Below are positions 9,762 through 19,414 of a stretch of 64,000 bases of DNA, piece by piece. Made by a program: the position numbers and the translations under genes. Origin of the DNA: Ruegeria sp. SCSIO 43209 (lineage in GTDB: Bacteria; Pseudomonadota; Alphaproteobacteria; Rhodobacterales; Rhodobacteraceae); assembly GCF_019904295.1 (NCBI RefSeq), contig NZ_CP065359.1, positions 1,761,001-1,825,000 of the forward strand. Direction: 5' to 3'. Within the stretch, counting starts at the first letter, position 1. Every line of letters starts with the position of its first letter. The notes under the pieces are model-generated. The model had not been told where the DNA came from. It saw only the letters and a program-made list of their open reading frames with translations, and ran no database searches.

Positions 9762-9866
9762 GCGGCGGACCTTTTCGGGCTCGGTGGACTGATGATCAGC
9801 CCACTTTAGGCGTTTCGCGGGCGTATAGCATCGCAGCAAACGCCTTTCCAGCTACGGAATGCGGCG

Positions 9867-11240
9867 TTACGTGACCCGGAACCAGCTCATCATACCCGAT
9901 GCCGCATGGCCTAGCATGTGACAATGCAACAGCCAGTTGCCCGGATTGTCAGCTACCAACGCTACCTGCCGCACCTGCCCTCGTTCGACTAGAACAGTGT
10001 CGCGCCACGGCCCCAGTGTACCGTCCTGCAGGATAATGCGAAAATGGTGCCCATGCAGATGCATCGCATGTGGAAACGCCGTTTCATTTGCGAATTCAAT
10101 CCGATGAACTGATCCCAATCGCGCATCCAGAAACGGATCATCTGGCCGCTCTGCATATCCGTTCAAAGCCCAGAATCGTCCAAGCTGAGCCAACTCGCGC
10201 CCCGACAGCTCGGAATCGCCCAATTTGGCGCTCTCCAGCCAGCGCATTGCACCCCCCTGCATCGTCATACGATGCAGAGGTGTATTCTGCAGTTCAATTT
10301 CGGGCATTCGGTTTGCTGGCAACGGTCTAACTTTTGCATTAGCAATACGCGATGATACTCCGAACACATCAAATTTGACGAGTCCGTAAGCGCCATCCCG
10401 TTCTACACTCACAATACTTGCCGTCTGGCCGGATTCCGCTGAGACATCAACGATCAAGTCAACCCGCTGCGCAGGCGCCAAAGGAAAACTGCTCTCAACT
10501 CGCAATGGAACCTCAAGCGGCATACCGTCAAGCGCAACGATCCAGCCAGCAAGCCCGTCGAGCGCTACGTCGAATACCCGGGCATTCGCGGCATTGATCA
10601 CCCGCAATCGCAATCGCTCAGACGCCTGCACCGGATAAGAAGGGTCAAACTCTCCGTTCACCGTTACAATGTTGCCCAGCCGACCCGCATGGCTCAGATC
10701 ATGACCATTGTCGAAATCGCTCGATATCTTTGCGCTCTCGGTGTCAAGGCGCCAATCGTCCAGCATTAAGGTCAGGTCCTGATCAACATCGGGTCCGCTG
10801 GCTTCTTCGACGATCAAAGGGCCATAAAGCCCACGCGCGACCTGCTCCATCGATTGGTTGTGCGCATGATACCAATAGGTTCCCGCATCCGGCACCACGA
10901 AATCATATTCAAAGTTGGAATCTGGCTGCACAACTTCCTGCGTCAGGCCGGGCACTCCATCCATCGCATTGTCGATCCGGATGCCATGCCAGTGAACGGT
11001 CGTTGGTTGCGGCAGCATGTTTACAAGCTTGCGGCGTACCCGAGCCCCCTGCGGAACACGGATTTCCGCGCCCGGAACACCGCCGCCATAACTCCAGACC
11101 GGAGTTTCCGGATATCCCTGGGGCGCGATCTGCTGGAGGGAAGTCTGTGCCACCAGTTCGGTGGCAGATGCCATCGCCACGCGTGGTATCATCGACAAGG
11201 CCAGGGTCGATTGCAGAAACTGTCGGCGTGTTATGGTCAT
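9867..11240 (-). CDS. Tat-exported multicopper oxidase (laccase-like)
   Basis: 457 residues. Starts with a twin-arginine signal (TRRQFLQ, then a hydrophobic stretch ending AMA), so the folded, copper-loaded protein is exported to the periplasm. All four copper-ligand motifs are visible: HWHG (about 85), YHAHNQS (about 126), HAMHLHGHHF (about 398) and HCHMLGHAASGM (about 442), giving the type 1 and trinuclear centres. Three cupredoxin domains are implied by length. Family members oxidise Cu(I), metals or phenols with reduction of O2 to water; no methionine-rich insert marks it as CueO-like, so the substrate is open. The ATG at 11240 has a perfect AGGAGG; a longer frame upstream lacks one. Confidence 0.92.
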   Translation of the reverse strand: MTITRRQFLQSTLALSMIPRVAMASATELVAQTSLQQIAPQGYPETPVWSYGGGVPGAEIRVPQGARVRRKLVNMLPQPTTVHWHGIRIDNAMDGVPGLTQEVVQPDSNFEYDFVVPDAGTYWYHAHNQSMEQVARGLYGPLIVEEASGPDVDQDLTLMLDDWRLDTESAKISSDFDNGHDLSHAGRLGNIVTVNGEFDPSYPVQASERLRLRVINAANARVFDVALDGLAGWIVALDGMPLEVPLRVESSFPLAPAQRVDLIVDVSAESGQTASIVSVERDGAYGLVKFDVFGVSSRIANAKVRPLPANRMPEIELQNTPLHRMTMQGGAMRWLESAKLGDSELSGRELAQLGRFWALNGYAERPDDPFLDARLGSVHRIEFANETAFPHAMHLHGHHFRIILQDGTLGPWRDTVLVERGQVRQVALVADNPGNWLLHCHMLGHAASGMMSWFRVT

Positions 11241-11313
11241 TGCGAGCCTCCTGGCTCGCAACATAGTTGGTAAAACGCCTGTTGCCAGCACCCTTCCAGC
11301 GCTGGTGCGTCAA

Positions 11314-11952
11314 TCAGTTGCTGGCCGTGCGATAATTGTGCTTGTAGAAGATATGCACGCCAATACGCGCCGTTTCTTTATAGACGCGGGACCAGGACGG
11401 GCGCACTGCCTTGGTGTGATAGTGCGTGGCACCTGCGGTCATCTCTTCAGCTACACCATCGATTGCGGCACGGGCGACTTTCGAAACGCGATCATAAGCG
11501 CGTTTTTCGTTGATAATCTCTTTCTGCCCGTCACAGGTGTAGGTGAACTGGCACTGATATTTCTTGCCCGTTCCTTGCTTTATCACACCGCACAGTGAAT
11601 CCGGAAAGCGACCGCTTTCAACACGGTTCAGGATAACCTCGGCCACTGCAAATTGACCGCGTACGCTTTCACCGCGAGCCTCGAAATACAGCGCTTCGGC
11701 AAGACAACGGAAATTTTCATCTCCGGTCGCCTTTGGCTGCTGGTCCAGCCAGGCTTTGGTGTAGGAGATTTCGACTTTTTCCGGCGCCTTACGCGGCTTA
11801 AACAGTTTCAGGTAATCGCGGAAGCTTTGTGCTGGCAACTCGTTACGTGTGACCAACTCAACAGATTTTGTATCGCCTTGCCTATCGGCAAAGGACAAAC
11901 TCGGTAGCAAGGCTGCGGCCCCCACGGCAACAGCCACTATGTAGCGTCTCAT
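11314..11952 (-). CDS. SleB-like cell wall hydrolase, secreted
   Basis: 212 residues: a signal peptide (MRRYIVAVAVGAAALLPS, cleavage near SFA), a linker, and a Hydrolase_2/SleB domain (about 95-210) with LAEALYFEARGESVRGQFAV, whose Glu is the likely catalytic acid, the AVAEVILNRV helix, CQFTYTC and the late GATHYHT motif. The spore cortex enzyme SleB named the family, but in non-sporulating bacteria these proteins are thought to cut or remodel peptidoglycan in the periplasm. ATG 11952 has GAGG seven bases upstream and opens the signal peptide directly; the longer open frame was rejected. Upstream of the multicopper oxidase in the same direction, with a 70-base gap. Confidence 0.88.
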   Translation of the reverse strand: MRRYIVAVAVGAAALLPSLSFADRQGDTKSVELVTRNELPAQSFRDYLKLFKPRKAPEKVEISYTKAWLDQQPKATGDENFRCLAEALYFEARGESVRGQFAVAEVILNRVESGRFPDSLCGVIKQGTGKKYQCQFTYTCDGQKEIINEKRAYDRVSKVARAAIDGVAEEMTAGATHYHTKAVRPSWSRVYKETARIGVHIFYKHNYRTASN

Positions 11953-12138
11953 CAGATAACCTCGCACAGGCACAAACGCGCCATACCCTCCCCCGGCGGG
12001 CGCGTCGAGGCTAATACCCCAGACGAAGCGAGACGTCCAGTTCTGAAAAAAATGCAAGAGAAAAACCGCTCACGCCGCCAATTATTATCGACAGCGGAAC
12101 GTTTCCTACGCCACTATTTCTAGGTAGGAGACAGTTAG

Positions 12139-14700
12139 TCAACCCCCAAGTTTGGACGAAATCGCCAGTTGAGCGGCAGACAGCCGAGCGACAGGAACCC
12201 GGAAAGGGGAACAGGACACATAGTCGAATCCAAGTGACCGGCAGATTGCGATTGATTCGGGGTTACCACCATGTTCGCCACAGACAGAAAGCGTAACGTC
12301 TGGTTGGGCTTGACGCCCGCGCTCGGCCCCCAGCTTCAGCAATTCACCTACCCCATCTGCATCCAGAACGTGAAATGGATCTTCGCCAAACACTCCTTGG
12401 CGGACATATGCCGACATGAAGCGCCCAGCGTCATCGCGCGACAATCCGTAGGTCATCTGGGTCAGGTCGTTTGTTCCAAAGCTTAGGAAAGCGGAATGTG
12501 GCGCAATCTCATTCGCGCGCAGACAGGCCCGAGGCGTTTCCACCATCACTCCCAATCGATAGTCGAACTCCTGCCCCTGCTCCGAGGCAACCTCGGCCGC
12601 TACAGTATCGATGCGTGTTTTGACCAGTTCAACCTCGCGCTTGGCCGAGACCAGCGGGATCATGACCTCGGGCACGACAGGGGCACCTTCTTTACTGGCC
12701 TCAACCGTCGCCTCGAAGATCGCGCGCGCCTGCATGTCGTAGATTTCCGGCACGGTGACACCCAGACGAACCCCGCGCAATCCCAGCATCGGATTGTACT
12801 CGCTCATCGCCTCGACCCGACGTTCGACATCCGAGATCGGCAAATCCAGCGCCTCAGCCAGCTCGCGCTGACCAGTGCGCGTAGTGGGCAGAAACTCGTG
12901 CAAGGGCGGATCGAACAGGCGGATGCAGACCGGCTGCCCCTCCATAATCCGGAACAACTGCACAAAATCCTGCCGTTGCATCGGCAGCAACCGTTCCAGC
13001 ACAGCGGCACGTCCAGACGGGGTCTGCGCAAAGATCATTTCGCGCATTACGGTCAAACGACCGGGATCGAAGAACATGTGTTCCGTTCGGCACAACCCGA
13101 TCCCTTCTGCTTTGAAGTTTCGTGCAGTTTGCGCGTCAGCGGGTGTATCGGCGTTGGCGCGGATGGCGATGTCCCGCTCGGCATCGGCCCAGCTCATCAG
13201 TGTCTGAAAGCAATCATCCAGCGCCGCTTCAAGCATCTCGGGTTGTCCGGCCAATACCTGACCAGAAGTCCCATCGATGGTCAGAATATCGCCTGTCTTG
13301 AACACACGCCCATCCGGTGCGCTTAGCAGCTTTTTCTTGGTCTGAAACCGCATTTCGGACGCGCCGACAATACACGGCAGACCCAGACCACGGCCAATCA
13401 CCGCCGCATGGCTGGTGATCCCGCCCTTTTCGGTCAAAACAGCTACTGCGGCATGCATTCCGCGCACATCTTCTGGCGAGGTTTCTCGGCGCACAAGAAT
13501 ACAGGGCTCCCCCCGCGCTGCGCTGGCCTGCGCTTCGGCAGCCGTAAAGACAATTCGACCGGTCGCTGCACCGGGGCTGGCCGCGATGGCTGTGGTCAGC
13601 ACATCGCGCTCGGCCTCGGGGTGGACTTGCCGGTGCAGAAGTTCGTTCAGCGAATGCGGGTCGATCCGCATCACAGCCTCTTGCGGCGGAATGATCCCGT
13701 CTTCGGCCAGGCGCACCGCGATCCGCATCCCGGCCCGCGACCCGCGCGGAACCCGCACGCCGTCCAGAATATGCACCTTGCCGTTCTGCACCACGAATTC
13801 GACCTGCATCTCTTCGCGCAACTTCTCACGCATAAGCGCGGCGTGGGCCTTGAGGTCGGCAAACGCCTCGGGAGCTACATCTTCCAGCGCCTGCCCCCGT
13901 TCATCCTTTTCCAGATACAGCGCAGCGACACCTTCCCCCAGCGCGTCGCGCCCTTGACTCTGGCTGAGATAGCGGCCCGTGATCTGCGGCATGCCCGTCG
14001 CAGGGTCAATCAGTTGCAAAACGCCCGAACCGCACTCGCCCTGGCCGACACCCGGGATCATCTCTTGGATCACCAGCCCCAAACCTGCATCCGCCGGCGC
14101 GCCCTTGGCCTGCCGCAGCAGCCGGGCCGACGTGCCATCCCAGGCACGCGCCATCGAGCGCAGAACACCAATTAGTTGCTCTCCTCGATCTTGCGGAAAG
14201 GCCTCGTCGGTTTCATCTTCATACGCCCGTAGGGACAAGCTCAGCCCTTCGCGCCCATCCGCATCGATGGTATCGAATACGTCAGGGTCCAGACGGGCAA
14301 TATGGAGCGCATAGCTCTGCACAAACCGCAGATATAGCGCCGCCGCCGCATCCGCCCCCATTTCCGCAGACCGATCCAGATATCGGGCATCGTTCATGCC
14401 GATATTCAGCACCGCCCCCGGTCCACCCCAGTCAGGATCTTCTGAACTGGGCCGTACACACAGCAATGACTCGGCGTCGAACTGTTCCAGAATGGCTGCG
14501 ATGTCGGGAATGTCGCCCTTGGCAATTCGCTGCACCGCGTCAAAAGAAAGCGCCACGGTCCGCGGCACCGGCATGTCCAGCCGGACCAGTCTTTGCAGGC
14601 ACTTTGCCCGGCCACCATGGGTATTGGCGGCAACGGGCGCTTTTGGAGTGATAAGCGTGGTATGCGGATTATTCTGCACTGCGGCACCTTTTGGTTTCAC
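12139..14700 (-). CDS. ppdK: Pyruvate, phosphate dikinase
   Basis: 853 residues. Interconverts pyruvate, ATP and phosphate with PEP, AMP and diphosphate, feeding gluconeogenesis. Domains in order: ATP-grasp nucleotide-binding domain (about 20-340), swivelling phosphohistidine domain with GGITSHAAVIGRGLGLPCIV (catalytic His near 435), and a C-terminal PEP/pyruvate TIM barrel containing GLCRTEHMFF and the proton-donor cysteine in CGEHGGNPESI (near 806). The N-terminus looks somewhat shorter than in other PPDKs (usually about 870-890 residues), with GGRAKCLQRL in place of the usual GGKGA(N/G)L motif. It follows glyS by 36 bases in the same direction, an order I associate with this order of bacteria. 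Confidence 0.95.
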   Translation of the reverse strand: MKPKGAAVQNNPHTTLITPKAPVAANTHGGRAKCLQRLVRLDMPVPRTVALSFDAVQRIAKGDIPDIAAILEQFDAESLLCVRPSSEDPDWGGPGAVLNIGMNDARYLDRSAEMGADAAAALYLRFVQSYALHIARLDPDVFDTIDADGREGLSLSLRAYEDETDEAFPQDRGEQLIGVLRSMARAWDGTSARLLRQAKGAPADAGLGLVIQEMIPGVGQGECGSGVLQLIDPATGMPQITGRYLSQSQGRDALGEGVAALYLEKDERGQALEDVAPEAFADLKAHAALMREKLREEMQVEFVVQNGKVHILDGVRVPRGSRAGMRIAVRLAEDGIIPPQEAVMRIDPHSLNELLHRQVHPEAERDVLTTAIAASPGAATGRIVFTAAEAQASAARGEPCILVRRETSPEDVRGMHAAVAVLTEKGGITSHAAVIGRGLGLPCIVGASEMRFQTKKKLLSAPDGRVFKTGDILTIDGTSGQVLAGQPEMLEAALDDCFQTLMSWADAERDIAIRANADTPADAQTARNFKAEGIGLCRTEHMFFDPGRLTVMREMIFAQTPSGRAAVLERLLPMQRQDFVQLFRIMEGQPVCIRLFDPPLHEFLPTTRTGQRELAEALDLPISDVERRVEAMSEYNPMLGLRGVRLGVTVPEIYDMQARAIFEATVEASKEGAPVVPEVMIPLVSAKREVELVKTRIDTVAAEVASEQGQEFDYRLGVMVETPRACLRANEIAPHSAFLSFGTNDLTQMTYGLSRDDAGRFMSAYVRQGVFGEDPFHVLDADGVGELLKLGAERGRQAQPDVTLSVCGEHGGNPESIAICRSLGFDYVSCSPFRVPVARLSAAQLAISSKLGG

Positions 14701-14736
14701 CGCAGCATAAGCCCCTGCGCCCTTGGCGCAAGGGCG

Positions 14737-16956
14737 TTATCCCTCAATACGGGTCAGATCAGCAACGCTAGAGCAGACCTTACGGATCTGGCTCAGCAGG
14801 TTCAGACGGTTGCGGCGCAGAATGTCATTATCGGTATTGACCTGCACGTCCTCAAAGAACGCATCCACCGGCCCGCGCAGTTCGGCCATTGCCGCCATCG
14901 CTGTCGGGAAATCCTCGGCCTTCAGCGCGGGATCGATCTTGGCCTCTGCCGCGTCAAGCGCTGCAAACAGTGCCTTTTCGCTGTCAGTTTCAGCAAACTT
15001 CACATCCGCGCCGTAAGAGTATTCGACTCCATCCTTCTCTTCCGCCTGAGACAGGATGTTGTTCGCACGCTTGAACCCCTGCACGAGGTTCTCTCCATCC
15101 TCGGTCGCAATCACCGCATTCAGAGCGCGGGCGCGTTTGACCAGCAGGTTGAGGTCGTCATTCCCCTCCATCGCGATACAAGCGTCGATGACATCATGGC
15201 GGATGCCTTCGTCTCGGAGGAAGACTTTGAGGCGGTCGTGGAAGAAAGAAAGAAGATCGTCAGACGCGTCAGGAACCTTTTTCTCAAGCTCAAGAAATGC
15301 TGTTGCGGGCGATCCTTCAAGCTTTTCTTTGACAGTCTGGAATGAAGCACCAAAGACACCATGTTTTGCGATTTCTTCCAGGAGATCGCGGACATTCGCT
15401 TCGGGCAAAGCCTCATTGATAGCGCGTTCTGATCGAACCAGTTGACTATCGAAAAAACGGTCCAACCGAAGACGCAGATCATTATTCACGATTAGTCGAA
15501 TTACCCCTAACGCCGCACGACGCAAAGCAAACGGATCTTTCGAACCCGTGGGTTTCTCATCTATCGCCCAGAACCCGGTCAGCGTGTCCAACTTGTCGGC
15601 TAGCGCCACTGTCACAGACAACGGTGCGGTCGGAACATCATCCGACGGCCCCAACGGCGAGTAATGCTCCTGAGCCACAGCAGCCACGGCAGCGTCTTCG
15701 CCCGCCGCATCGACGTAATATCGCCCCATAAGCCCTTGAAGTTCAGGGAATTCATAGACCATTTCGGAGTTCAGATCAGCCTTGGCCAAACGCGCGGCTT
15801 TCTCGGCCTGATCCGCATCCGCCCCGACCACCGGGGCCAGTTCTCGGGCCAGCGCGGCAATGCGGTCGATGCGTTCCGCCTGAGTGCCCAGCTTGTTGTG
15901 GAAAGTCACATTCTCCAACGCGCGGGTCCATTGGGCGATGTCCGACTTGGCAACGCGCAGGTCGTTCTCCCAGAAGAATTTCGCATCGGCCAGACGGGCC
16001 GACAAAACCTTCTGGTTCCCCGCCAAAATGGTCGCGCCGTTATCGGCGGTCTCGCGATTGGCGACGGTAATGAAGCGCTCGATCCGCCCCGTCTTGGGGT
16101 TCTTCACAGAAAAGAACTTCTGATGCTCTTTCATCGAGGTCTGCAGTACCTCGGGCGGCAGCTCAAGAAACTCCTCGTCGATCTGCCCCATCAGCACAAC
16201 GGGCCATTCGACCAGACCGGCAACTTCTGCCAGCAGACCCTTGTCGTCGACGACTTCCAGACCTGCGGCGAAGGCCATGTTCTGGGCATCGTTCCAGATA
16301 TGTTCGGCGCGCTCTTCGGGCGACAGCACCACGAAGGCGCGTTTCAGCTTGGCGGCATAATCCTCGAACGAGGTCACCGTAAACCGGTTCGGGGCCATAA
16401 AACGATGGCCCTCAGTCGTATCACCGGACGTGATCCCTTCGATCGCAAGCGGCACGACCTGCGCACCTGCTTCATCGGTCAGGATGCACAGGATCGAGTG
16501 CAAGGGCCGTACCCACCGCATCGATCCAGCCCCCCAGCGCATGGATTTGGGCCAGGGGAAGTTTCGAATGGTAGCTTCTAAGACCTCGGCGATGATTTCA
16601 GCTGCTGGACGACCCGCCTTTTCAATGGTGGCGAAATACACTGCGCCTTTGGGCGTGTCGCGCTCTTCCAACTGGTCTCGGGTCAGTCCCGCGCCGCGTA
16701 GAAAGCCTTCGATGGCTTTGTCAGGCGCGCCGACCTTTGGGCCTTTGCGTTCTTCGTGGATTGTCGGGCTTTCCGCCAGCAGGCCTTCAACCGCCAGCGT
16801 CAGGCGACGCGGCGTCGTCAGTGCAGCGGCAGAGGCATAGGTCAGACCGCCTTCGACCAGACCATCGGTGATCCGCTTTTTCAGGTCTTCACCGGCGCGG
16901 GTCTGCATGCGCGCGGGGATTTCCTCGGAAAACAGTTCGATCAGCAGGTCGGGCAT
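14737..16956 (-). CDS. glyS: Glycyl-tRNA synthetase, beta subunit
   Basis: 739 residues, beginning MPDLLIELFSEEIPARM, the hallmark start of bacterial GlyS. The beta subunit supplies tRNA recognition and editing in the alpha2beta2 enzyme that charges tRNA-Gly. Seen along it: KSMRWGAGSMRWVRPLH, the HD-like central region with MKEHQKFFSVKN, and the C-terminal DALR-type anticodon-binding helices. A C-terminal lysine/glutamate-rich stretch (about 560-640) makes it slightly longer than the roughly 690-residue norm. The alpha subunit gene lies 2.5 kb away, separated by gltS, a small membrane-protein gene and an oppositely oriented marC, so the usual glyQS operon is split. Confidence 0.97.
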   Translation of the reverse strand: MPDLLIELFSEEIPARMQTRAGEDLKKRITDGLVEGGLTYASAAALTTPRRLTLAVEGLLAESPTIHEERKGPKVGAPDKAIEGFLRGAGLTRDQLEERDTPKGAVYFATIEKAGRPAAEIIAEVLEATIRNFPWPKSMRWGAGSMRWVRPLHSILCILTDEAGAQVVPLAIEGITSGDTTEGHRFMAPNRFTVTSFEDYAAKLKRAFVVLSPEERAEHIWNDAQNMAFAAGLEVVDDKGLLAEVAGLVEWPVVLMGQIDEEFLELPPEVLQTSMKEHQKFFSVKNPKTGRIERFITVANRETADNGATILAGNQKVLSARLADAKFFWENDLRVAKSDIAQWTRALENVTFHNKLGTQAERIDRIAALARELAPVVGADADQAEKAARLAKADLNSEMVYEFPELQGLMGRYYVDAAGEDAAVAAVAQEHYSPLGPSDDVPTAPLSVTVALADKLDTLTGFWAIDEKPTGSKDPFALRRAALGVIRLIVNNDLRLRLDRFFDSQLVRSERAINEALPEANVRDLLEEIAKHGVFGASFQTVKEKLEGSPATAFLELEKKVPDASDDLLSFFHDRLKVFLRDEGIRHDVIDACIAMEGNDDLNLLVKRARALNAVIATEDGENLVQGFKRANNILSQAEEKDGVEYSYGADVKFAETDSEKALFAALDAAEAKIDPALKAEDFPTAMAAMAELRGPVDAFFEDVQVNTDNDILRRNRLNLLSQIRKVCSSVADLTRIEG

Positions 16957-16965
16957 TTTCGGTCC

Positions 16966-18174
16966 TTAGAAATTGACAATCGTCTGAATGACGATGGCAT
17001 TGGCGATGTCCACAAAGAATGCGGATACAAGGGGCAGTACGATAAAGGCAATAGGCGACGGGCCATATCGCTTGGTTACGGCGGTCATATTTGCGATAGC
17101 TGTGGGGGTAGCACCCAGAGCGAACCCCCCGAACCCGGCGGCCAGAACGGCGGCGCGGTAATTCGATCCCATCAACGGAAACAGAACCCAGATCACGAAC
17201 ACCACGGCAAAGAGGGTCTGGGCGGTCATGATTATTGCTATCGCAAGGCCCAGTTCGGCAATGGTCCACAGTTGCAGGCTCATCAGCGACATCGCCAGAA
17301 ATGCACCAAGCGCGAATTCCGAGATCAGCGCCAGCGAGGGCGTGCGTGAGACCGGCTTGGCATTCGGCGCGAACATGGCGCGGAGATTGGCAATCACGAT
17401 CCCCATGATAAGGCAGGGCACAAACAACGGCAGTTTCAGCCCTGCGGCGCTGATTGCTTCGCTCAGGATCGCGCCTGAAATGATCGCGAGGTTGAGGTAC
17501 AGCAGCACCCGCATGATTGTCAGATGATCAATCTCGGATTTCTGGTCGACCTCATTGGGCAAACCCACCGTATGCTCTTCCCCGGGTCGTTCGGGGCTGA
17601 GCTTGCGTCCTTCGATCAGCAGCCGCGCAATCGGCCCCCCGACCAAAGCGGCCAGCACGAGACCCAATGTGGCCACGGCCACCCCCAACTCGGTTGCGCC
17701 ACTCAAACCGGTGGCGCCCGCAACTTCGGGGGCCCAGGCGATCGCAGTTCCGTGCCCCCCGATCAGCGCAGCAGACCCGAACAGCACCCCGGCTTGCGCC
17801 GGATAACCGAACATCGCGGCCCCCACTGCGCCGATCACGTTTTGCGCAACGATGGTCAGAAGCGTCAAAATCAGAAGCAAAAGCAAAGGCTTGCCGCCCG
17901 CGATCAAATCGGACAGACGGGCATTTAGACCAATCCCGGCAAAGAACAGAACCAATAGAAAGTCTCGTGCGGTCAAGCCAAAGGATAGCTCAATGCCGAA
18001 ACCAAGATACAGCGCCAATACCACGAGCGAGGCCAGAAGGCCCCCGGTTACCGGCTCGGGGATGTTGAAGCTGCGCAATTGTGCGACACGGGCGTTGATC
18101 TCTGCCCCCAGCAGATAGACCGCAAAGCCCAGCGTTGCTGTCAGGAACTCCGGTATCTCAACGACCATCTGCAT
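16966..18174 (-). CDS. gltS: Sodium/glutamate symporter
   Basis: 402 residues, highly hydrophobic with about ten to twelve membrane segments and the two-fold pseudo-symmetric GltS pattern: LFFAGIGLNARLSDL and GSAALIGGHGTAIAW in the first half, and GFGGFALGATPTAIANM in the second, the latter two being the re-entrant loops that carry Na+ and glutamate. It imports glutamate with sodium. ATG 18174 shares one base with the stop of the preceding gene (TGATG), which indicates coupling; a second ATG two codons on is possible. Only nine bases separate its stop from glyS. Confidence 0.93.
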   Translation of the reverse strand: MQMVVEIPEFLTATLGFAVYLLGAEINARVAQLRSFNIPEPVTGGLLASLVVLALYLGFGIELSFGLTARDFLLVLFFAGIGLNARLSDLIAGGKPLLLLLILTLLTIVAQNVIGAVGAAMFGYPAQAGVLFGSAALIGGHGTAIAWAPEVAGATGLSGATELGVAVATLGLVLAALVGGPIARLLIEGRKLSPERPGEEHTVGLPNEVDQKSEIDHLTIMRVLLYLNLAIISGAILSEAISAAGLKLPLFVPCLIMGIVIANLRAMFAPNAKPVSRTPSLALISEFALGAFLAMSLMSLQLWTIAELGLAIAIIMTAQTLFAVVFVIWVLFPLMGSNYRAAVLAAGFGGFALGATPTAIANMTAVTKRYGPSPIAFIVLPLVSAFFVDIANAIVIQTIVNF

Positions 18175-18695
18175 CAGCCCTCGGGCCTGGGTGGGCACTC
18201 CTCGCCCACAACCGTGCCGTCATAGGCCTTTTCACCGCAATTGTTCAGCGCATGCCAGACGTAGCCTTTGCCATCCTGTGTAATGGTAACGATCCGGTCG
18301 ACACCATAATGGATGTTCTTGGTGCCCAAGAAAGCCTGTGCTTGACCCGATTTCAATACGTCGGCCAGCGCAACTGCGTCGTAGCAATCAAACCACCCTG
18401 GCGCGGTCAATGGCTCGGGGTTCTCGACAGGGATAAAATCCACCATTTGATCCGGCCTCAACTCGGTTTCGAAACAGGCCCGATACCGGATCGGAGAGCT
18501 GTCGGCGTCAATGGCCTTAAACCCAGTATAGGCGATGGCTTCGGGCGCTTCCGCCCCTTGCGCCAGCAGGACCACATCCTGGCCCGGGCGCGGTTCTACC
18601 TCATAATAGAACCCATAAACCTGCAGGTAATACATGCCAGCACCGGCCAGAACGCCAGAAATCAGAAGGATTAGCGCAACCAATTTTCCAGTCAT
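18174..18695 (-). CDS. Single-TM protein of unknown function (DUF6446-like)
   Basis: 173 residues. One N-terminal membrane segment (MTGKLVALILLISGVLAGAG) acts as signal anchor; the remaining 150 residues should face the periplasm. The domain has paired cysteines (YRACFE, WFDCYD, LNNCGEK, GEECPP), which could form disulfides. From memory it matches the family annotated as DUF6446, found between glyQ and glyS in Rhodobacterales, but I could not search. Its stop overlaps the gltS start by one base, so the two are probably translated together. No enzymatic motif is visible. Confidence 0.75.
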   Translation of the reverse strand: MTGKLVALILLISGVLAGAGMYYLQVYGFYYEVEPRPGQDVVLLAQGAEAPEAIAYTGFKAIDADSSPIRYRACFETELRPDQMVDFIPVENPEPLTAPGWFDCYDAVALADVLKSGQAQAFLGTKNIHYGVDRIVTITQDGKGYVWHALNNCGEKAYDGTVVGEECPPRPEG

Positions 18696-18773
18696 CGTTT
18701 ACGCCACCTCTTTCAAGTTCATAGAAAATAAGACAGGTTCCCAAGCAGTACGGTCAGAAACGAGGCTACTCGC

Positions 18774-19406
18774 ATGGAAACCACTCTTGCCGTCGGATTC
18801 TTTGGCGCGCTTTTTGCAATCATGAATCCGATTACCAACTTGCCTGTGTTCCTGAGTGTTACGCAAGACCTGCCCGTTTCGGATCAACGCAAAGTGGCTG
18901 TGAAGACTGCGCTTTATTGCACGATCCTCGGTGGCGCCTTCGCTGCGATCGGCAGTCAAGCGCTTGGGCTCTTTGGCATCAGCGTCGATGACCTGCGCGT
19001 CGCCGGTGGCCTTGTTGTACTGATGATCGGCCTGAACATGCTGAACGGGAACGAGAGCAGCTCGCATCACGGAACCGACGGAGAAAAGAAATCCTATCCC
19101 GCGCCCGAGACCGTTGCGTTCTATCCCTTGGCTTTTCCCATTCTGGTCGGCCCCGGAACAATCACAACACTGATCCTTTATGCGCACCACATCAAAACCC
19201 CGGTCGAAACCGTTGTCTATGCAGGTGTATTTCTGTTCGTGGTGGCCTTGCTTTTGATCACGTTCTGGAACGCATCGGCGTTGGCTAAGCGGCTGTCGGA
19301 CAATGCCCGAGTGATAATGAGCCGCTTCATGGGCATGATCCTTGCGGCTATCGCAATCAGCATGATCGCAGACGGCCTGAAGGCGTTGTTGCCCGGACTG
19401 GCCTAG
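18774..19406 (+). CDS. MarC-family integral membrane protein (UPF0056)
   Basis: 210 residues with six predicted membrane segments. Typical MarC features are present: FGALFAIMNPITNLPVFLS in the first helices, GGLVVLMIGLNMLNG in the third, YPLAFPILVGPGTITTLI in the fourth, and the final RFMGMILAAIAISMIADGL. MarC was once linked to multiple antibiotic resistance but that role was withdrawn; the family is now viewed as putative transporters of unknown substrate. It diverges from the small DUF6446-like gene and converges with glyQ, with only eight bases between their stops and no terminator hairpin visible. Confidence 0.9.
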   Translation: METTLAVGFFGALFAIMNPITNLPVFLSVTQDLPVSDQRKVAVKTALYCTILGGAFAAIGSQALGLFGISVDDLRVAGGLVVLMIGLNMLNGNESSSHHGTDGEKKSYPAPETVAFYPLAFPILVGPGTITTLILYAHHIKTPVETVVYAGVFLFVVALLLITFWNASALAKRLSDNARVIMSRFMGMILAAIAISMIADGLKALLPGLA

Positions 19407-19414
19407 GCGCTGCA